Positions 1 to 10,312 are shown, counted from the stretch's first letter. The stretch is DNA of 16,688 nt from Obelidium mucronatum (GCA_025765595.1 JAIVFH010000506.1:1-16688), one strand, 5' to 3'. The notes: generated by a model from the letters alone, not told the origin. Program-made: numbers and translations.

Positions 1-826
1 TCATATGGATACTGCGCAACACCTGAATTTCTCAAAGAGATTACATTTTGGCAGAGGTATATATAGTTCTTTTTTCCATGTGCTTTCGCCAACCAGAGAG
101 ATTGCTAGGAGAAAAACCCCCACCCCAAAATAATCAACAAACCTAAATAGAATCGCGTACATGCAAATAGCAGGATTCACTGCAAGAACAAAATACTATG
201 CAGTCTTCAAACTCTCTGAAGGAGCCTGCAACTTGATTGGAATAGGATACACTGGTGGTGGAACACCTGGACCCGCGCCCAAGGAGTCATCATCACCAGC
301 ATCGAATTTGCCGAAAACTTTAAACAGCTTTTTGCCGCGTGGAACATGAAAACGGCGCTTTGGCTACGAAACTGTGTATACCTCCGAATGGTGAAACCAG
401 GCCAGAAACCGGGGGGCTCTTGTGACGTGGACTACGTTTATGGTTTCTGCATTGTGGCATGGGTTTCATCCAGAATATTATCTACCTTTGGTATGGGTGG
501 AGCGTTCCCGGTGCTTGCGCGTAGTGCTAGAAAGTATCTGCGGCCGCTGTTTCTGAAACCATCAAAGTTGGCGCGGTTGAAGGCTGGATATGATTTTCTT
601 GGGATTCACGTGGTCGTCACTTAATTGTATTGTGGTGCCGTTTGTTGTGTGGTATCTACCTGAAAGTTTAGCTGCATGGAGTGCTGTTGGGTACTATTCC
701 ATCATTCTTTGGACAGTGGGGTATTCTTTTTTGGAGTTGTTGGGATGGATCCAGAAAAGTGTTTGGAAATGGGCAGGAATCGTAAAACAACGCACAGTCA
801 CAGTCACAAAAGAGAAACTGAAGTGA
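1..826 (+). CDS. MBOAT lysophospholipid acyltransferase (Ale1/LPCAT type), 3' part, frame-disrupted
   Basis: This is the C-terminal part of a membrane-bound O-acyltransferase that re-acylates lysophospholipids in the ER; the 5' end lies outside the window. Exon 1-56 (SYGYCATPEFLKEITFWQ) joins across an intron (57-150) to an exon starting at 151. Family landmarks are KYYAVFKLSEGAC, then FAAWNMKTALWLRNCVYLR with the conserved Asn at 343-345, then SALWHGFHPEYYLP with the expected catalytic His at 458-460, then ARKYLRPLFL and a hydrophobic tail. The end KEKLK fits a KxKxx ER-retrieval signal. The frame must shift near 253-259, in the G run 411-416, near 486-491 and near 599-604 to keep homology. 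The pieces contain no other nonsense codon, so either recent pseudogenisation or base-calling indels would explain this. The family call is firm; the functional state is open. It converges on the next gene. Confidence 0.8.
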
Positions 827-945
827 AAAGGCTTGAGAGGGCTTGAATTCTAAGTTGACGAAGTTAATCAAGGTTTATCTTTGAACAATAATGCTGGGTG
901 TCGTAAGACGTGACCAAATTGGATTACAATTAAGTTAATAATATA

Positions 946-2154
946 TTATTCGGTATGTTTCTTTCTCCCAGCGCAGCTTTGAGCTTGAGTTCGGTGGTAC
1001 TATTTTTTTGTTTTGTTTTGTTTCAATAACAAAGCGACCAAAAGAAGAAAAAAGAAAGCACAATCTCACCTTAATACCACCTTGAGTTTTAAAGAACTTG
1101 TGACAATCCGGACAAGTAAACCCAGGAGTACCTCCACCACCACCACCACCGCCACCAGAAGTATGTTTCATCATAGTAATCGGCTGGCAATGATGTTTTT
1201 GCAACTCGGTTACATTCTCAAACTGCAGTTTGCAGTTTTGGCATTTTAAGGAATGAAAATCAAGTTCCTGATTCCCACTGCCGCCACCACCAGCACCAAC
1301 AGCAGCAGAAGCAGAACCCACACCCTTCTCCGCCGCAGGTGCTGCTGCTTCCGCAGATCCCACCAACAACGTTCCAAGCAACATCTTCAAGCCCCCACTG
1401 TTTTCAGTAACGGTAGTAGAAGCGGTCGTCATGTTGGTAGCCATAGCGCCTCCTCCGGCAGCTACCGCCGTTGCACCACCAGCTGCATTTCTTTCACTGC
1501 CAAAGACTCCCCTCTTTGAGGCTTCCTCCTCGCTTTCCTCTTCGCCTTCCTTCATGACACGCGTAATCAAGCCGTTTAAAATCCCTTGTAATGCAGATAC
1601 AGTCTGATCCCACTCGCTGCTGCTGCTGCTGCTGCTGCTGCTGTTACCAACGAGTCCCGCGTCAACACCTTCAACACCAAGAAATGCAGTGGAATTCACG
1701 GTAGTAGAATCTTTTGCAGCAGTATCCGTAGCCAAAGCCGAAGCCACCAAAGCAGAAGAAGACGACGCCAACGACGACGACGACGCCGAGCCCCGGGCTT
1801 CACCCAAATGCCGATCCAAATGCGTCATTGAATCTTGAAGCAAGACATTGAATACTAAAATCGGGGAATCGATTGAAATCGTTTGGATGAGTTTAATCAG
1901 CATTTTTACTTGGAGTCTGAGCATGGAAAGAGATTGCTGTTTTGTTGGTGCAGGTGCTGTTGTTGTTGTCGATGTTGTTGTTGTCGATGTTGTTGTTGTT
2001 ATTGAAGCGGGGTTGTCGGGTTGGATGCTGACGCTGTTGGTACTAGTGTTGACGTTTGATAACCGGTTGATGAGTTCTTTTAATTGGGCGGGTAGTCGAG
2101 GAGCTTCGGCGGTAGCATCTTACATGGACAAAAATTAAGTTAAAAAAAAAAAAG

Positions 2155-2188
<34 letters not shown>

Positions 2189-3929
2189 ATAAAAAAACAT
2201 AAAAAAAAACAATTAAATAATAAAGATTACCAAGCTTTGTTGGGGTAATTGATTCAGCCGCAGCTGATTGAGAAAGCGATGCACTTTGAACAACTTCATT
2301 CTGTGTTATTTCTGGAAGCAATTGTGAGGCAAGTCCATCACCCTGAGTCGCGCCACCACCAACAGCAGACACACGAGAGTCAGTCACTTGGGAAACTAGA
2401 GGCAAACTCGCCGATGATAACAACATATTGTTTCCTTTCACATACAGAGAATGGGGTGGATAGGAGAAACCTTGAGACGTCGAAGGTAATGGCAATCGTG
2501 GGGGCGGTGGTAAAAGCGGCCGATGAAGATGATGTATTCCTACGCCTCCTCCCACCACCACTGCTGCTGCCGCCGCCGCCGACACCGAAGAGAGAGGAAT
2601 TTGTCTTCTGAAGTTATCCAGAAAAGTAGTGGGATACCTGCATTCCACTTTTCTTTGAGCGCAGTAAGAGCATGGTTGATTGCCATCGCACTTTTTCTTG
2701 TGAACTTTACAGGACGCGCTTTTGTGAAAAAAAAAGAAACAAAAAAAAAAAAACACAATGAGCCAGAATACTACTAATAAGAAAACGGGATTTTTTTTTC
2801 TTTTTTACCAAGGATTCTTGCCGCGAGTTTTCTTGGCAACGCCTTCAGGTTTTGCGGGTATATTTGAAGAAAAGGGATAATTTGCTGTGCCAAGGGCGTT
2901 ACTATCGTGGTTGTGGTGATGGAGGGAAGGGAGAATTCCCTGTTGCTGTTGCTCCCCCCATGACTGGCTTGTCGGTTGAATGAATTCCATTTGTGAGGAT
3001 AAGGCTGTTGTTCCAGTAGATCTGCCAGCCTTCATGGCTGCCAGCGAAACCGCTGCCAAAGCCGTAGGTTCATGCTCCACATCTGGAAGCATTGTAGGTT
3101 GTTCCGGGGATGTCGTTTTGCTGCTACGAGATGTCAGGGGCTCGTGAAAAGACAAACGTTGCTGTTTTGAAGGAGGTGATCGCGTCGATGGATCAAATAG
3201 AGTTTCCTCCAAATTTTTCGAATCACTGGTTGTGTATATGCTCTTTTCGTATTGATTGGAGGTCGACAGCAGCAGAGACATACTAGAGGCAGCGGCTGGA
3301 GAAGGAGGAATCGCCTGGGAATTATTGCTGGAATAGTACATTGCACTTGTGGCAAGCGATGGCCGAGTTAAATAATTCTGCTGTACATCAGCATTAATCG
3401 ATTGTTGTAGCGCCGCCTGGTTGCTTGAAACTGACGGCGGATCCGGCAGTAATGATGGACGAAACGATTGGATATAAGGGTTTGATGGGGTATTATGGGA
3501 TGACTTGGTATCTGCCTCCTCAATTGATGCCAAGTGAAGAACGGAATGAGCGCCCACACCAGCAGCCGGGACTGTTCCTCGTTTGGCGTAGCTTGTTTTG
3601 CGGGTCCCGTAATGGCATATAAGTCCTCGCTCGATGCACCTGGAGCAACTCGGTTTGATCAAATCGCATTTTCGGCGCTGGCCTATAGGAAACACGAATT
3701 ACTCATCTGCTTCACAAAGCGAGCGGGGTGGTTTTTGAGAAACAAAGAAGAAAGTACCTCGACACCCTTCGCAGGGCAGGGGCCGCCTCTTTGATGCAGG
3801 CAGAGAGGAAGGATTGCTCGCATGGCTGGCTTCTGTCGCATCAGTCGCATCTGCAGAATCATATCCAATAGCAGCGGCACCAGGCGGAGGCGATGGCTGA
3901 GAGGTCGGCAGATTCTTTGGCCGTTCCAT
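946..3929 (-). CDS. Zn2Cys6 transcription factor with two clusters plus C-terminal C2H2/C2HC-like zinc fingers
   Basis: Predicted nuclear DNA-binding regulator, 878 aa. Exons: 3929-3758, 3682-2809, 2718-2231, 2118-1070, 999-946; introns are 75, 90, 112 and 70 nt. The ATG at 3929 is the only one in frame before the first cluster. Cluster 1 (Cys 53, 56, 63, 70, 73, 80) spans intron 1 and reads CEGCRGQRRKC then DLIKPSCSRC. Cluster 2 (Cys 349, 352, 359, 365, 368, 375) is created by splicing intron 2, which avoids an in-frame TAA: CASCKVHKKKC then DGNQPCSYC. The middle is rich in Ser, Ala, Thr and Gly. Near the C-terminus are CQNC..HHC (804-822) and CPDCHKFFKTQGGIKYH (847-863) followed by Cys 870; the latter resembles the Sfp1-type finger (inference). 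The last intron separates the CxxC from the final His. The gene starts 125 bp downstream of Ssl1 on the same strand. Targets are unknown. Confidence 0.8.
1129..1152 (-). repeat. Glycine-coding trinucleotide tract
   Basis: A GGT/GGC-type triplet run (CAC/CGC triplets on the + strand) encodes nine consecutive Gly residues (about 833-841) that link the two C-terminal zinc-finger-like motifs of the 946-3929 gene. It is a flexible linker and a likely length-variable microsatellite. Confidence 0.7.
1616..1643 (-). repeat. AGC trinucleotide repeat encoding poly-Ser
   Basis: About nine tandem AGC codons (GCT on the + strand) encode a serine run in the disordered middle of the 946-3929 protein. In-frame triplet expansion would be tolerated here. 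Confidence 0.8.
2155..2187. repeat. A(33) mononucleotide tract inside intron 3
   Basis: An uninterrupted run of 33 A on the + strand is flanked by further A-rich sequence to about 2210. On the coding strand it is a poly(T) tract in the 112-nt intron 2119-2230 of the two-cluster zinc-finger gene, upstream of the TAAG acceptor. It works as an extended pyrimidine tract or is simply a slippage-prone microsatellite. Confidence 0.9.
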
Positions 3930-4053
3930 TCCTCGCTCTTTTTTGGTGAATGAACGTGCCGAAGGGGATACGTTTGTCGGCAAAACGGTTGCAAAGAAAA
4001 AATCCCGAAGTTTTTAGGATTGAAATATAACGTAAAAAGCGAAATAGAAGATA

Positions 4054-5575
4054 TCAAGATAGTTTTGATAAACAACCCGCACAGTTGTGCAAAACTTCGT
4101 GTGCAAATAAGTCACATTCCAAGCAAAAGTGCTCCAGACATTCTGTGCATTCATACCTGCCAGTGTTGACGGTGGAGACACGTTTTGGAGCCCCAGCGCT
4201 TTTAGAAAGATTATCGCTGCCCGAGTCGGCATCCATAGAATCAGGGAGAGCCGGAAATGGAGTCTGACACGCTCTACAAGCCTCTGCTCCCAAACTAAGT
4301 AAAACAAGAGAATATACCAATCTAAGCAAAATTCGACAAGATCCAAGTGACTCTCAGATGAGCACTCACCTTTTCGATACTGGAACTTCTACATAGGGCG
4401 GACAGGGGAATAGATGGTGATACGATCGAGCAAGCAAAACACTAGATACCAACGTCAGTGAGCAAATTGGACAATCCGTGGGTAAATGGCACACGGTAGT
4501 TTTGCATCTGGGACATGTATAGCCGAGTTGGGTCTGTTTTCCGTGACTTTTCTTTCCAAAGAATACACTTTGATTAGATGGATCATCGACGCAAGAAACA
4601 CGTAGCTTACGTTGCACAGATAGTCGGGACATCGAACGACGCGCTCGAGGGAAAGCCCATTTCAATCAGGGCCAGCCCCGTGCTCTTGCCAGCTTCGACG
4701 GGCGGCGGCTTCACGTGGGCAGCCAGGATGTCTTTCAGATGGGCCTCGTTCATGGCGACGCTGTACACGCCGCCGGTCTCCTTGCAGATGTGTTTGCAGA
4801 TGCGCATCTCAGCGGCGAGGCCGACGATGGACACGCGGATGTTGTCGGCCTTCAGCGCGGCGACGGTGGCGGCGATGTCGCCGGGGTCGCAGGTGGCGAG
4901 GGCGGCGAGCAGCACGAGCACCTCGCGCGAGCCGTGGGCGGCGACGTGCAGCAGCGACGCGCGCGCGGCGGCCAGCGCGTTCTGCAGCGACGCCTCGCCG
5001 CGCGGCTCGCGGTTCGCGCGCGCGCCGAGCACCGCGCCGTGCTCGCCGCCGCCGCCGCCGCCGCCGCTGAGCTCGAGCAGCCGCTCGGCGCCGCCGTCGC
5101 GCGTCGCCACGAGTCCGACGCTGCTCAGCGCGTTGACTGCCAGGAACTGCGCCACGTACGCCGCCGCCGCCCCCAGCACGCACTCGACGCGCGTCGGCGG
5201 CAGGTGGTCGGCGGGCTGCGCCATGGCCTCGCTTGTTTAGAGTGTTGTTTAGAGTGTTGTTTAGCGACTCTTTGTTCAACGACATCAACACACACCTCAT
5301 GTCAATCACAAGGTACTGGTGCCGGATCAGCCCGCGATGTACCGGCACTGATCCCTGCGACAGCGCCGTGCGTCGCCGCTGGAGCTTGTCACGCGCAATC
5401 GACGCTACTGCTCCAGCAAGGGACCCGCTCTCGTCTTCCTGTCGCGGAACGCTCGCATCATCAGCCGAATTCGCAACGACCAACTATTTCACACCTCCAG
5501 AGCATCCCAGCTGCGCTTGTATGCATTCTCCCAGTGATACGTTCCATTACGCGCCTGTTCATTTTGTTGTTGCAT
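4054..5575 (-). CDS. SSL1: TFIIH core subunit Ssl1/p44
   Basis: Subunit of general transcription factor TFIIH, where p44 binds and stimulates the Rad3/XPD helicase in promoter opening and nucleotide excision repair (known of the family). Exons: 5575-5495, 5438-5296, 5231-4611, 4546-4370, 4294-4054; introns are 56, 64, 64 and 75 nt; product 420 aa. The N-terminus has WDALEEDESGSL, split by intron 1. The vWA-like domain starts at RHQYLVIDMSEAM (about 66-78) and continues through SREVLVLLAALATCDP and IRVSIVGLAAEM to KPPP. Next come the zinc region CPRC..VCHLPTDCPIC (293-310) with LARSYHHLFP, and the RING-like end CRAC..CTEC..FCLECDLFAHEVLHNCAGC. For intron 3, the acceptor at 4547 was preferred over one 23 nt upstream because it reproduces the family spacing exactly. 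Exon 3 is extremely GC-rich, with a Gly run in the vWA domain. Confidence 0.95.
5045..5066 (-). repeat. GGC triplet run encoding poly-Gly in Ssl1
   Basis: About seven GGC codons (GCC on the + strand) insert a Gly stretch after LELSG in the vWA domain of Ssl1, at a surface loop that is short in most p44 proteins. It sits in the middle of the GC-rich island 4660-5230. Confidence 0.8.
5234..5264 (-). repeat. Short tandem repeat carrying three CTAAAC branch-site copies
   Basis: Within the 64-nt intron 5232-5295 of Ssl1, a unit of about 13 nt containing CTAAACAACACT is repeated, so three CTAAAC motifs lie one after another just before the AAG acceptor. CTAAAC matches a fungal branch-site type sequence. 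Which copy is used cannot be told from sequence. Confidence 0.7.
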
Positions 5576-5638
5576 GAGTAATTTTTAAGTAGATTAAATC
5601 TAGAAAAAAAGATATTATATAACACAATAATTAATGTC

Positions 5639-5644
5639 TTTATT
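5639..5644 (-). terminator. Poly(A) signal AATAAA for the 5719-7049 gene
   Basis: A canonical AATAAA on the - strand lies about 75 nt past the stop codon at 5719. The space to the Ssl1 start codon at 5575 is so short that this 3' UTR and the Ssl1 promoter share about 140 bp. Confidence 0.6.
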
Positions 5645-5718
5645 TGAAAATCAACTTCAATAAATAGGCCCTTAAGCCTCAGCCATTTCTACTTCCCAGC
5701 CCCACTGAAACCAATCAT

Positions 5719-7049
5719 TCATCCACTACTACACCGCGCTTCCACTGCACCTTCCATTTCCAACGAAGGACTCCGGCTTTCAAGCAACGGTGGCCGTAAT
5801 GAATATTCATCGACATTCATTGGAATGTCGGAACTGCGATGAATGTGGTGATGGTTTTCAGAATAGTAATAATGGCCATGGGCAGGTCCAAACGTATTTC
5901 GAACGGAATGATGATGATTTGAATAAATATGATTCCATTCGTGAAGGTATGGTTTGGAATACTGGTACATGGGTTGTGAATGCATGTGACTTGAGAAGTG
6001 GACAGATGGAAACGATGCAGCAGGATAAGAATAATGATATTCATTAGGAGTAGAATTCGTTTGAGAACAAGCTGAATTGGCCGCTGGAAGCTTAACGGCA
6101 GCATCATGTCCATTTCGCAGCGCCGCGACATGTAGTTGTCTCCTTTGAAGCAGTTTAACAAACCGCACATGTTCGGGAGTTGCAATTGCTCCTTCACTGC
6201 CATCTCCATAGTGACAACGAGATCCCCGAAGTGTGCAATATGAACAAACGGGGCTTAGTCGATCACATTTCTTTCTTTGTTTTCGGCATCCTGTCAAAAG
6301 GGGTCTGTTTTAAAAACGCGACAATTCGTGAATGCAAAAAAAGAGAGCCCTCTCACCTTCACATGGCGGTGGACGTGTTGAATGACGCTTTTTATTATTC
6401 GTTTCTTCGCAGTCAGAGTCAACCAAAAGAGACTGTATAGACATGACTTTGCGACAAGACTCGGCAACAGCACCCGGTATTACATCTCCTGGATTCTGGG
6501 CCAATTGAGCCGTCACTGCGTCCGGTTCGGCAGCCATTTTCTTTGGTATTCGAAGCTTCACAGGAGCTGGTTCCCATGAACATGGAATACCGCGTTTCAA
6601 ACAATACGAGCAAGAAGGACGCGTCAAATCGCCTTTGTGATTATTTTTTTGTTTTTGTTTTAGAGAATATCAGAATATTGTTTCTTGTTTTTTTTCCCCC
6701 AGTGTGGGTGGGGTAAAAGTGTACCCCCGTACATTCAACTCAGGTGAGTTGGTACAAAAACAAAACGAAAAAAAAAACAACCCTCACATCTTTTCCGTCC
6801 TTTACGACATGCTTCACACGGCTGTGGACGACCTGACCCTCCATAAACTATCGGGTGTAGCTCAAGCGCGGGTTTAATGGCGTCCATAGTGATGGGATTG
6901 TTGGTGATTGAACTTTGAGGTACATTCCCCTCCACATGCTCTTTCTGTGGTGGCTCTGGAAGCCGATTACTTGAAGGAATCTCATCTAGAGCAGATTTTT
7001 CTGGAATCATGGGTGGGGTGGTGGTGGTGGTGACGCTGGGAGTCCTCAT
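5719..7049 (-). CDS. Two-cluster Zn2Cys6 DNA-binding protein (subgroup 1)
   Basis: Predicted nuclear regulator, 369 aa. Exons: 7049-6788, 6632-6357, 6290-5719; introns are 155 and 66 nt. The ATG at 7049 is the first plausible start (MRTPSVTTTTTPP). Cluster 1 has Cys 78, 81, 88, 95, 98, 105 (GRPQPCEACRKGRKRC, then DLTRPSCSYC); intron 1 splits the codon of its third Cys. Cluster 2 has Cys 178, 181, 188, 195, 198, 205 (PCEGCRKQRKKC, DRLSPVCSYC); intron 2 splits the Gly codon inside its first CxxC. Between the clusters stands VMSIQSLLVD. The C-terminal third is disordered and rich in His, Tyr and Ser. It is a tandem paralogue of the gene at 7314-10312: both share IVYGGSGRPQPCE, DLTRPSCS, a GS[EV]GA[IV]AT motif and QRRQ. 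No fungal-specific middle domain is visible. Targets are unknown. Confidence 0.87.
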
Positions 7050-7269
7050 AGGGTGGGTGGCTTTGTTGTACCCAAAAATGTGTTTTTGGAGTAATTTTTT
7101 ATTAAGTAATACCTTATAATTTGCCAAGAAAGAGAGAACTGGATGATAACAATTATTCGTTTTTTTGGTCAGAATCTTATGGAATGGAAAGGGAGAATTG
7201 GGGCAGGGAAAAGAAAATGATGTAAATCGAAAAGTTCCAATTTTGTTCACTGATATTATGTACACGCAT

Positions 7270-7297
7270 TTTATTGCTCAATCTTATCTTCTTTATT
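7270..7297 (-). terminator. Two AATAAA poly(A) signals for the 7314-10312 gene
   Basis: Two - strand AATAAA hexamers, at 7297-7292 and 7275-7270, follow the stop codon at 7314 by about 17 and 40 nt. The remaining 220 bp to the next start at 7049 must hold that gene's promoter. Confidence 0.55.
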
Positions 7298-7313
7298 TTC
7301 AACGAGGACCCAA

Positions 7314-10312
7314 CTAATTCGTCGACAATGACGAGGGCGGCGAAAATTCCCGGAATTCTGCGTGATGAAGATGATGCTGTTGGTGTTGTTGCTGCGTCAT
7401 TCGTACGGGACCTGTACCACCACCACCAGCAAAAGCAGCAGCTTCCTTTGGAACAAACTCTGGCCCCAAAAACACAACTCGACCGCCGCCCACATATGAG
7501 CCATTTTCAGCCGTCCTGTATTCTCTAATAGGACTTGATTGAGGTCGAGGATTCGATCCACCTTCATGGCTCGTTCGAGGGAATGAAATATGCTCATAGT
7601 TATGCTGCTCTTTCGAACGAGGGAGCTGCTGCTGGACTTGCTGTGGTCGCTGCTGTAGCTGTATTCGGTGTTGTCGCGTGTCACTGTGCGACCATTCTCC
7701 ACTTTGGGGAGCCTCTTCGGCATGTATAGCAGCGGTGGTAATCGCTGCGGGGTATATACTGGTTGGTTTGTTTTGGTGATATGCATGCATGCGGTGCTGG
7801 TCCAGTTGTTCTTGTTGCTGGAGTTGAAAGTTCCGTTGTCGTTGAAGTAATTCGTGTTGCTTCCTATACTCAGGTTGATTCCGATAATTAGAGTGGTTTT
7901 GAAGCATCTGATGATGCTGTTGCTGTTTCTGCTGGTGCTGATACTGTTGTTGTTGTTGTTGCTGTTTTTGGAGTTGACTCCGAGACCGTGGGATCATAAC
8001 AACGCGAGGCTCATAGAATATATCTTCTTCCTCGGGGATGCATTCTTGTGGGGGTAGTGGTGGTGGCTGCTGTTGCGGCGGTGCTGGATTACTTGGCGAA
8101 GCCGTTTCTCGATTTGAATGTATTGCGGGTGGTATCCTTGATTCTACCTGTTCATTGGATAGTGACGCGGCGACGCGTTGCTGTTCCAGTTTTTGTAGCT
8201 GTAGTTGATATTGCCTTTGCTGAAGGAGTTGTGCGCGTGCTTGGGGGCAAGGTTGCGGTATGGGCTCATTGGGCAGTAAATGGGCGACGGGTTGTAGTTG
8301 CTGTTGCTGCAGTTGCTGATGTCTTTGCTGAAGCTGATGTTGCTGTATTATCTGGTGTTGCTGTATTAGCTGCTGTTGCTGATGTTGTTGTTGCTGCTGC
8401 TGCTGATGATGTCGTTGATACTGCGATTGCATTTGAAGTTGACGCTGATGATATTGCAAAGCTTTTGCTTGTTCAATCTGTGACAGAGAATAGTTCCCCC
8501 ATCGGTGGGACTGATGTTGTTGATGCTGTTGAAGCGTCGGATTTTGTTGCTGTGTTGATACTCCCAGGTTTGGTTGTATGAAGTGAGGCGTCCTGTTGGG
8601 AATCAGCGCTTCACAAGCCGGAGCAATCATTTCACACTCGTCACCTTGACCTGCAGATGGGGGTTTTTGTACTGATTCGCATAGAGCGGTGGAGAGTGCA
8701 GGTCTGGCTTCCTCTGGGAGTGACGGTTCTGTAGCTGGGTGTAGACGACGGGGTGCGGGATGCATGGCGGGATTTACTGGCGATTCAATGTGTTGTTGCC
8801 TTGATATTTGCGCTTGTGGGTGTTGTTGTTGCTGCTGAGGGGGTATTTGTTGTTGGTGTTGTTGCTGATGCGGTAGTTGTTGTTGGTGTTGATGATGTGG
8901 TAGTTGTTGTTGTTGTTGTTGTTGCTGCTGTTGTTTTTGTTGCGGTTGTTGTTGTTGTAGTTGCTGTTGCGACTGCATTGAAATATGGCGTGCTGGCTGT
9001 CCGGCAATTCTGGGCGGCTGATGATTCCGATGGGTATAATGCACGTCTGAAGGGCGAGCCGTAGTTGAAGATGAGGTATAAGGATGGAACCTTTGGGTTC
9101 CTGGACCTGGAACCAATCGTTGTGCGTATTGTACTCCTCTTGTGGTTGAGATTACAGTTTGATCACTGACCGATGAGTCGGGAATAGCAGAGGAATGGTG
9201 CCGAACAGGGGCGTGCAGCAACTGCGGCTGGTAGATATCCACTGGAACTAAACGCTGCTGACTCAAAGTATATGGCATTGGAGTCGGTTGTCGTTGCTCT
9301 CGGCTCATTGACGATGATACCGAGTTCGCGAAATTCACAGCATTCCTCTGCTGATCTTTCTCAAACACCACCATCGACGCATTACTCCCAAATCGCTGTT
9401 GATACGCCAATCTCATCAACATTTGCCTTCTTTGGTGTTGCTGGGCGGCTCGAACCTGTTCCAAAGTTGCAACGGCACCTACACTTCCTTCCTCGTATTG
9501 ACAACGCGTCGCTGATAATATACAGCACATGCATATGGGTTTTACGCGGTTACAAAGTTTCTGAGTTCGTGCGCAGCTTATACAAGCATGGGGGCTTGAT
9601 TCCGGCGGTGTATTCACGAGTGTGTCAACAGACATGACTGCAGCACCGTTCGAAATCATTTGTTGTTGTGAAGTTAGTGGCGGCGGTAGTGGAAATTGGC
9701 GTTTTCTGGGAGCTTTTGGTTTAATCGGGGCGGGTTTGTAAGAGCAAGGTTGTGCCCTCTTGGCACATCTTGAACATGAAGGACGCGTCAAATCACCTAT
9801 TCATTATATATTTTTTCCGTTAGTTTCATGGAAAGTCAAATGAAAACTTTTTTGAGTATTAAAAAATGTTTGGTAGTGTGGTACATTTTCAGTGAAAACA
9901 AAATGTGTTGGAATGCCAAAGATCCCGATTTGCAGAGAAGCGACTTTGAATATAGAGAAATAACAAAAGTCTTGTTTTCAGATAACTTACATTTTTTGCG
10001 AAGATGGCGGCACGACTCGCATGGCTGGGGTCGGCCAGATCCACCATAAACAATTGGTTCAAAATATGGAGGGTTCGGCATGACCGGAGTTTGCATATTT
10101 CGTATCGGCTGTTGGGGCTGTATATGGGACTCGTTTTGATGGCATTGTGGCGGTCGTTGTTGCACTTCGTGCGGAGGCGCCGTCAATATCTGATTTGTGT
10201 CGGCGACTCGCGTTTGCTGAGAAGTTATAACGGCCTTATTTGCCGCTGGACTGCTGTCTTCTATTATCAAAACGCGCGACTTGTCATCACAGGAGGGTGG
10301 CTCTGTGGGCAT
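7314..10312 (-). CDS. Two-cluster Zn2Cys6 protein with very long glutamine-rich tail (subgroup 1)
   Basis: Predicted nuclear regulator, 934 aa. Exons: 10312-9991 and 9796-7314, with one intron of 194 nt, the longest modelled here. It starts at the ATG at 10312 (MPTEPPSCDDKS). Cluster 1 has Cys 98, 101, 108, 115, 118, 125; the intron splits the third Cys codon exactly as in the neighbour at 5719-7049. Cluster 2 has Cys 179, 182, 189, 196, 199, 206 (CISCARTQKLC, NRVKPICMCC) and lies in one uninterrupted exon with the second half of cluster 1, so the double arrangement does not depend on splicing guesses. Between them is VMSVDTLV. After the GSVGAVATLEQVR motif, about 650 residues are dominated by Gln, with His and Pro, in many CAA/CAG runs. 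This fits a Gln-rich activation or prion-like region (inference). Targets are unknown. Confidence 0.9.
7915..8975 (-). repeat. Interrupted CAA/CAG glutamine repeats
   Basis: Dense, impure CAA/CAG (TTG/CTG on the + strand) tracts, strongest around 7920-7970, 8370-8440 and 8820-8960, encode the poly-Gln region of the 7314-10312 gene. Mixed codons suggest old, selected repeats rather than a fresh pure expansion. Confidence 0.85.

Noticed and set aside
411..620. Treating the MBOAT frame changes as tiny introns
   Set aside because: Homology continues almost residue by residue across each change, leaving no room for an intron, so they are indels.
935..1924. A 329-codon - strand frame as an independent Ser/Ala/Gly-rich gene
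   Set aside because: It is the inside of exon 4 of the 946-3929 gene read on through the last intron. Splice sites at both ends connect it to the zinc-cluster exons in frame.
4547..4570. Alternative acceptor of Ssl1 intron 3 about 23 nt upstream
   Set aside because: It also keeps the frame but inserts extra residues (VFFGKKS type) before the zinc region. The chosen acceptor reproduces the spacing between the two Cys seen in p44 relatives. Isoform use remains possible.
4578..5581. Long + strand open frames (220 and 288 codons) and a 224-codon Arg-rich - strand frame over Ssl1
   Set aside because: They are by-products of the GC-rich Ssl1 exon, which has few stop codons in any frame. The spliced p44 reading is clear and exclusive.
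8048..9064. + strand Val/Ala-rich frames
   Set aside because: These are antisense readings of CAA/CAG glutamine codons (TTG/CTG triplets), with no homology or gene structure.
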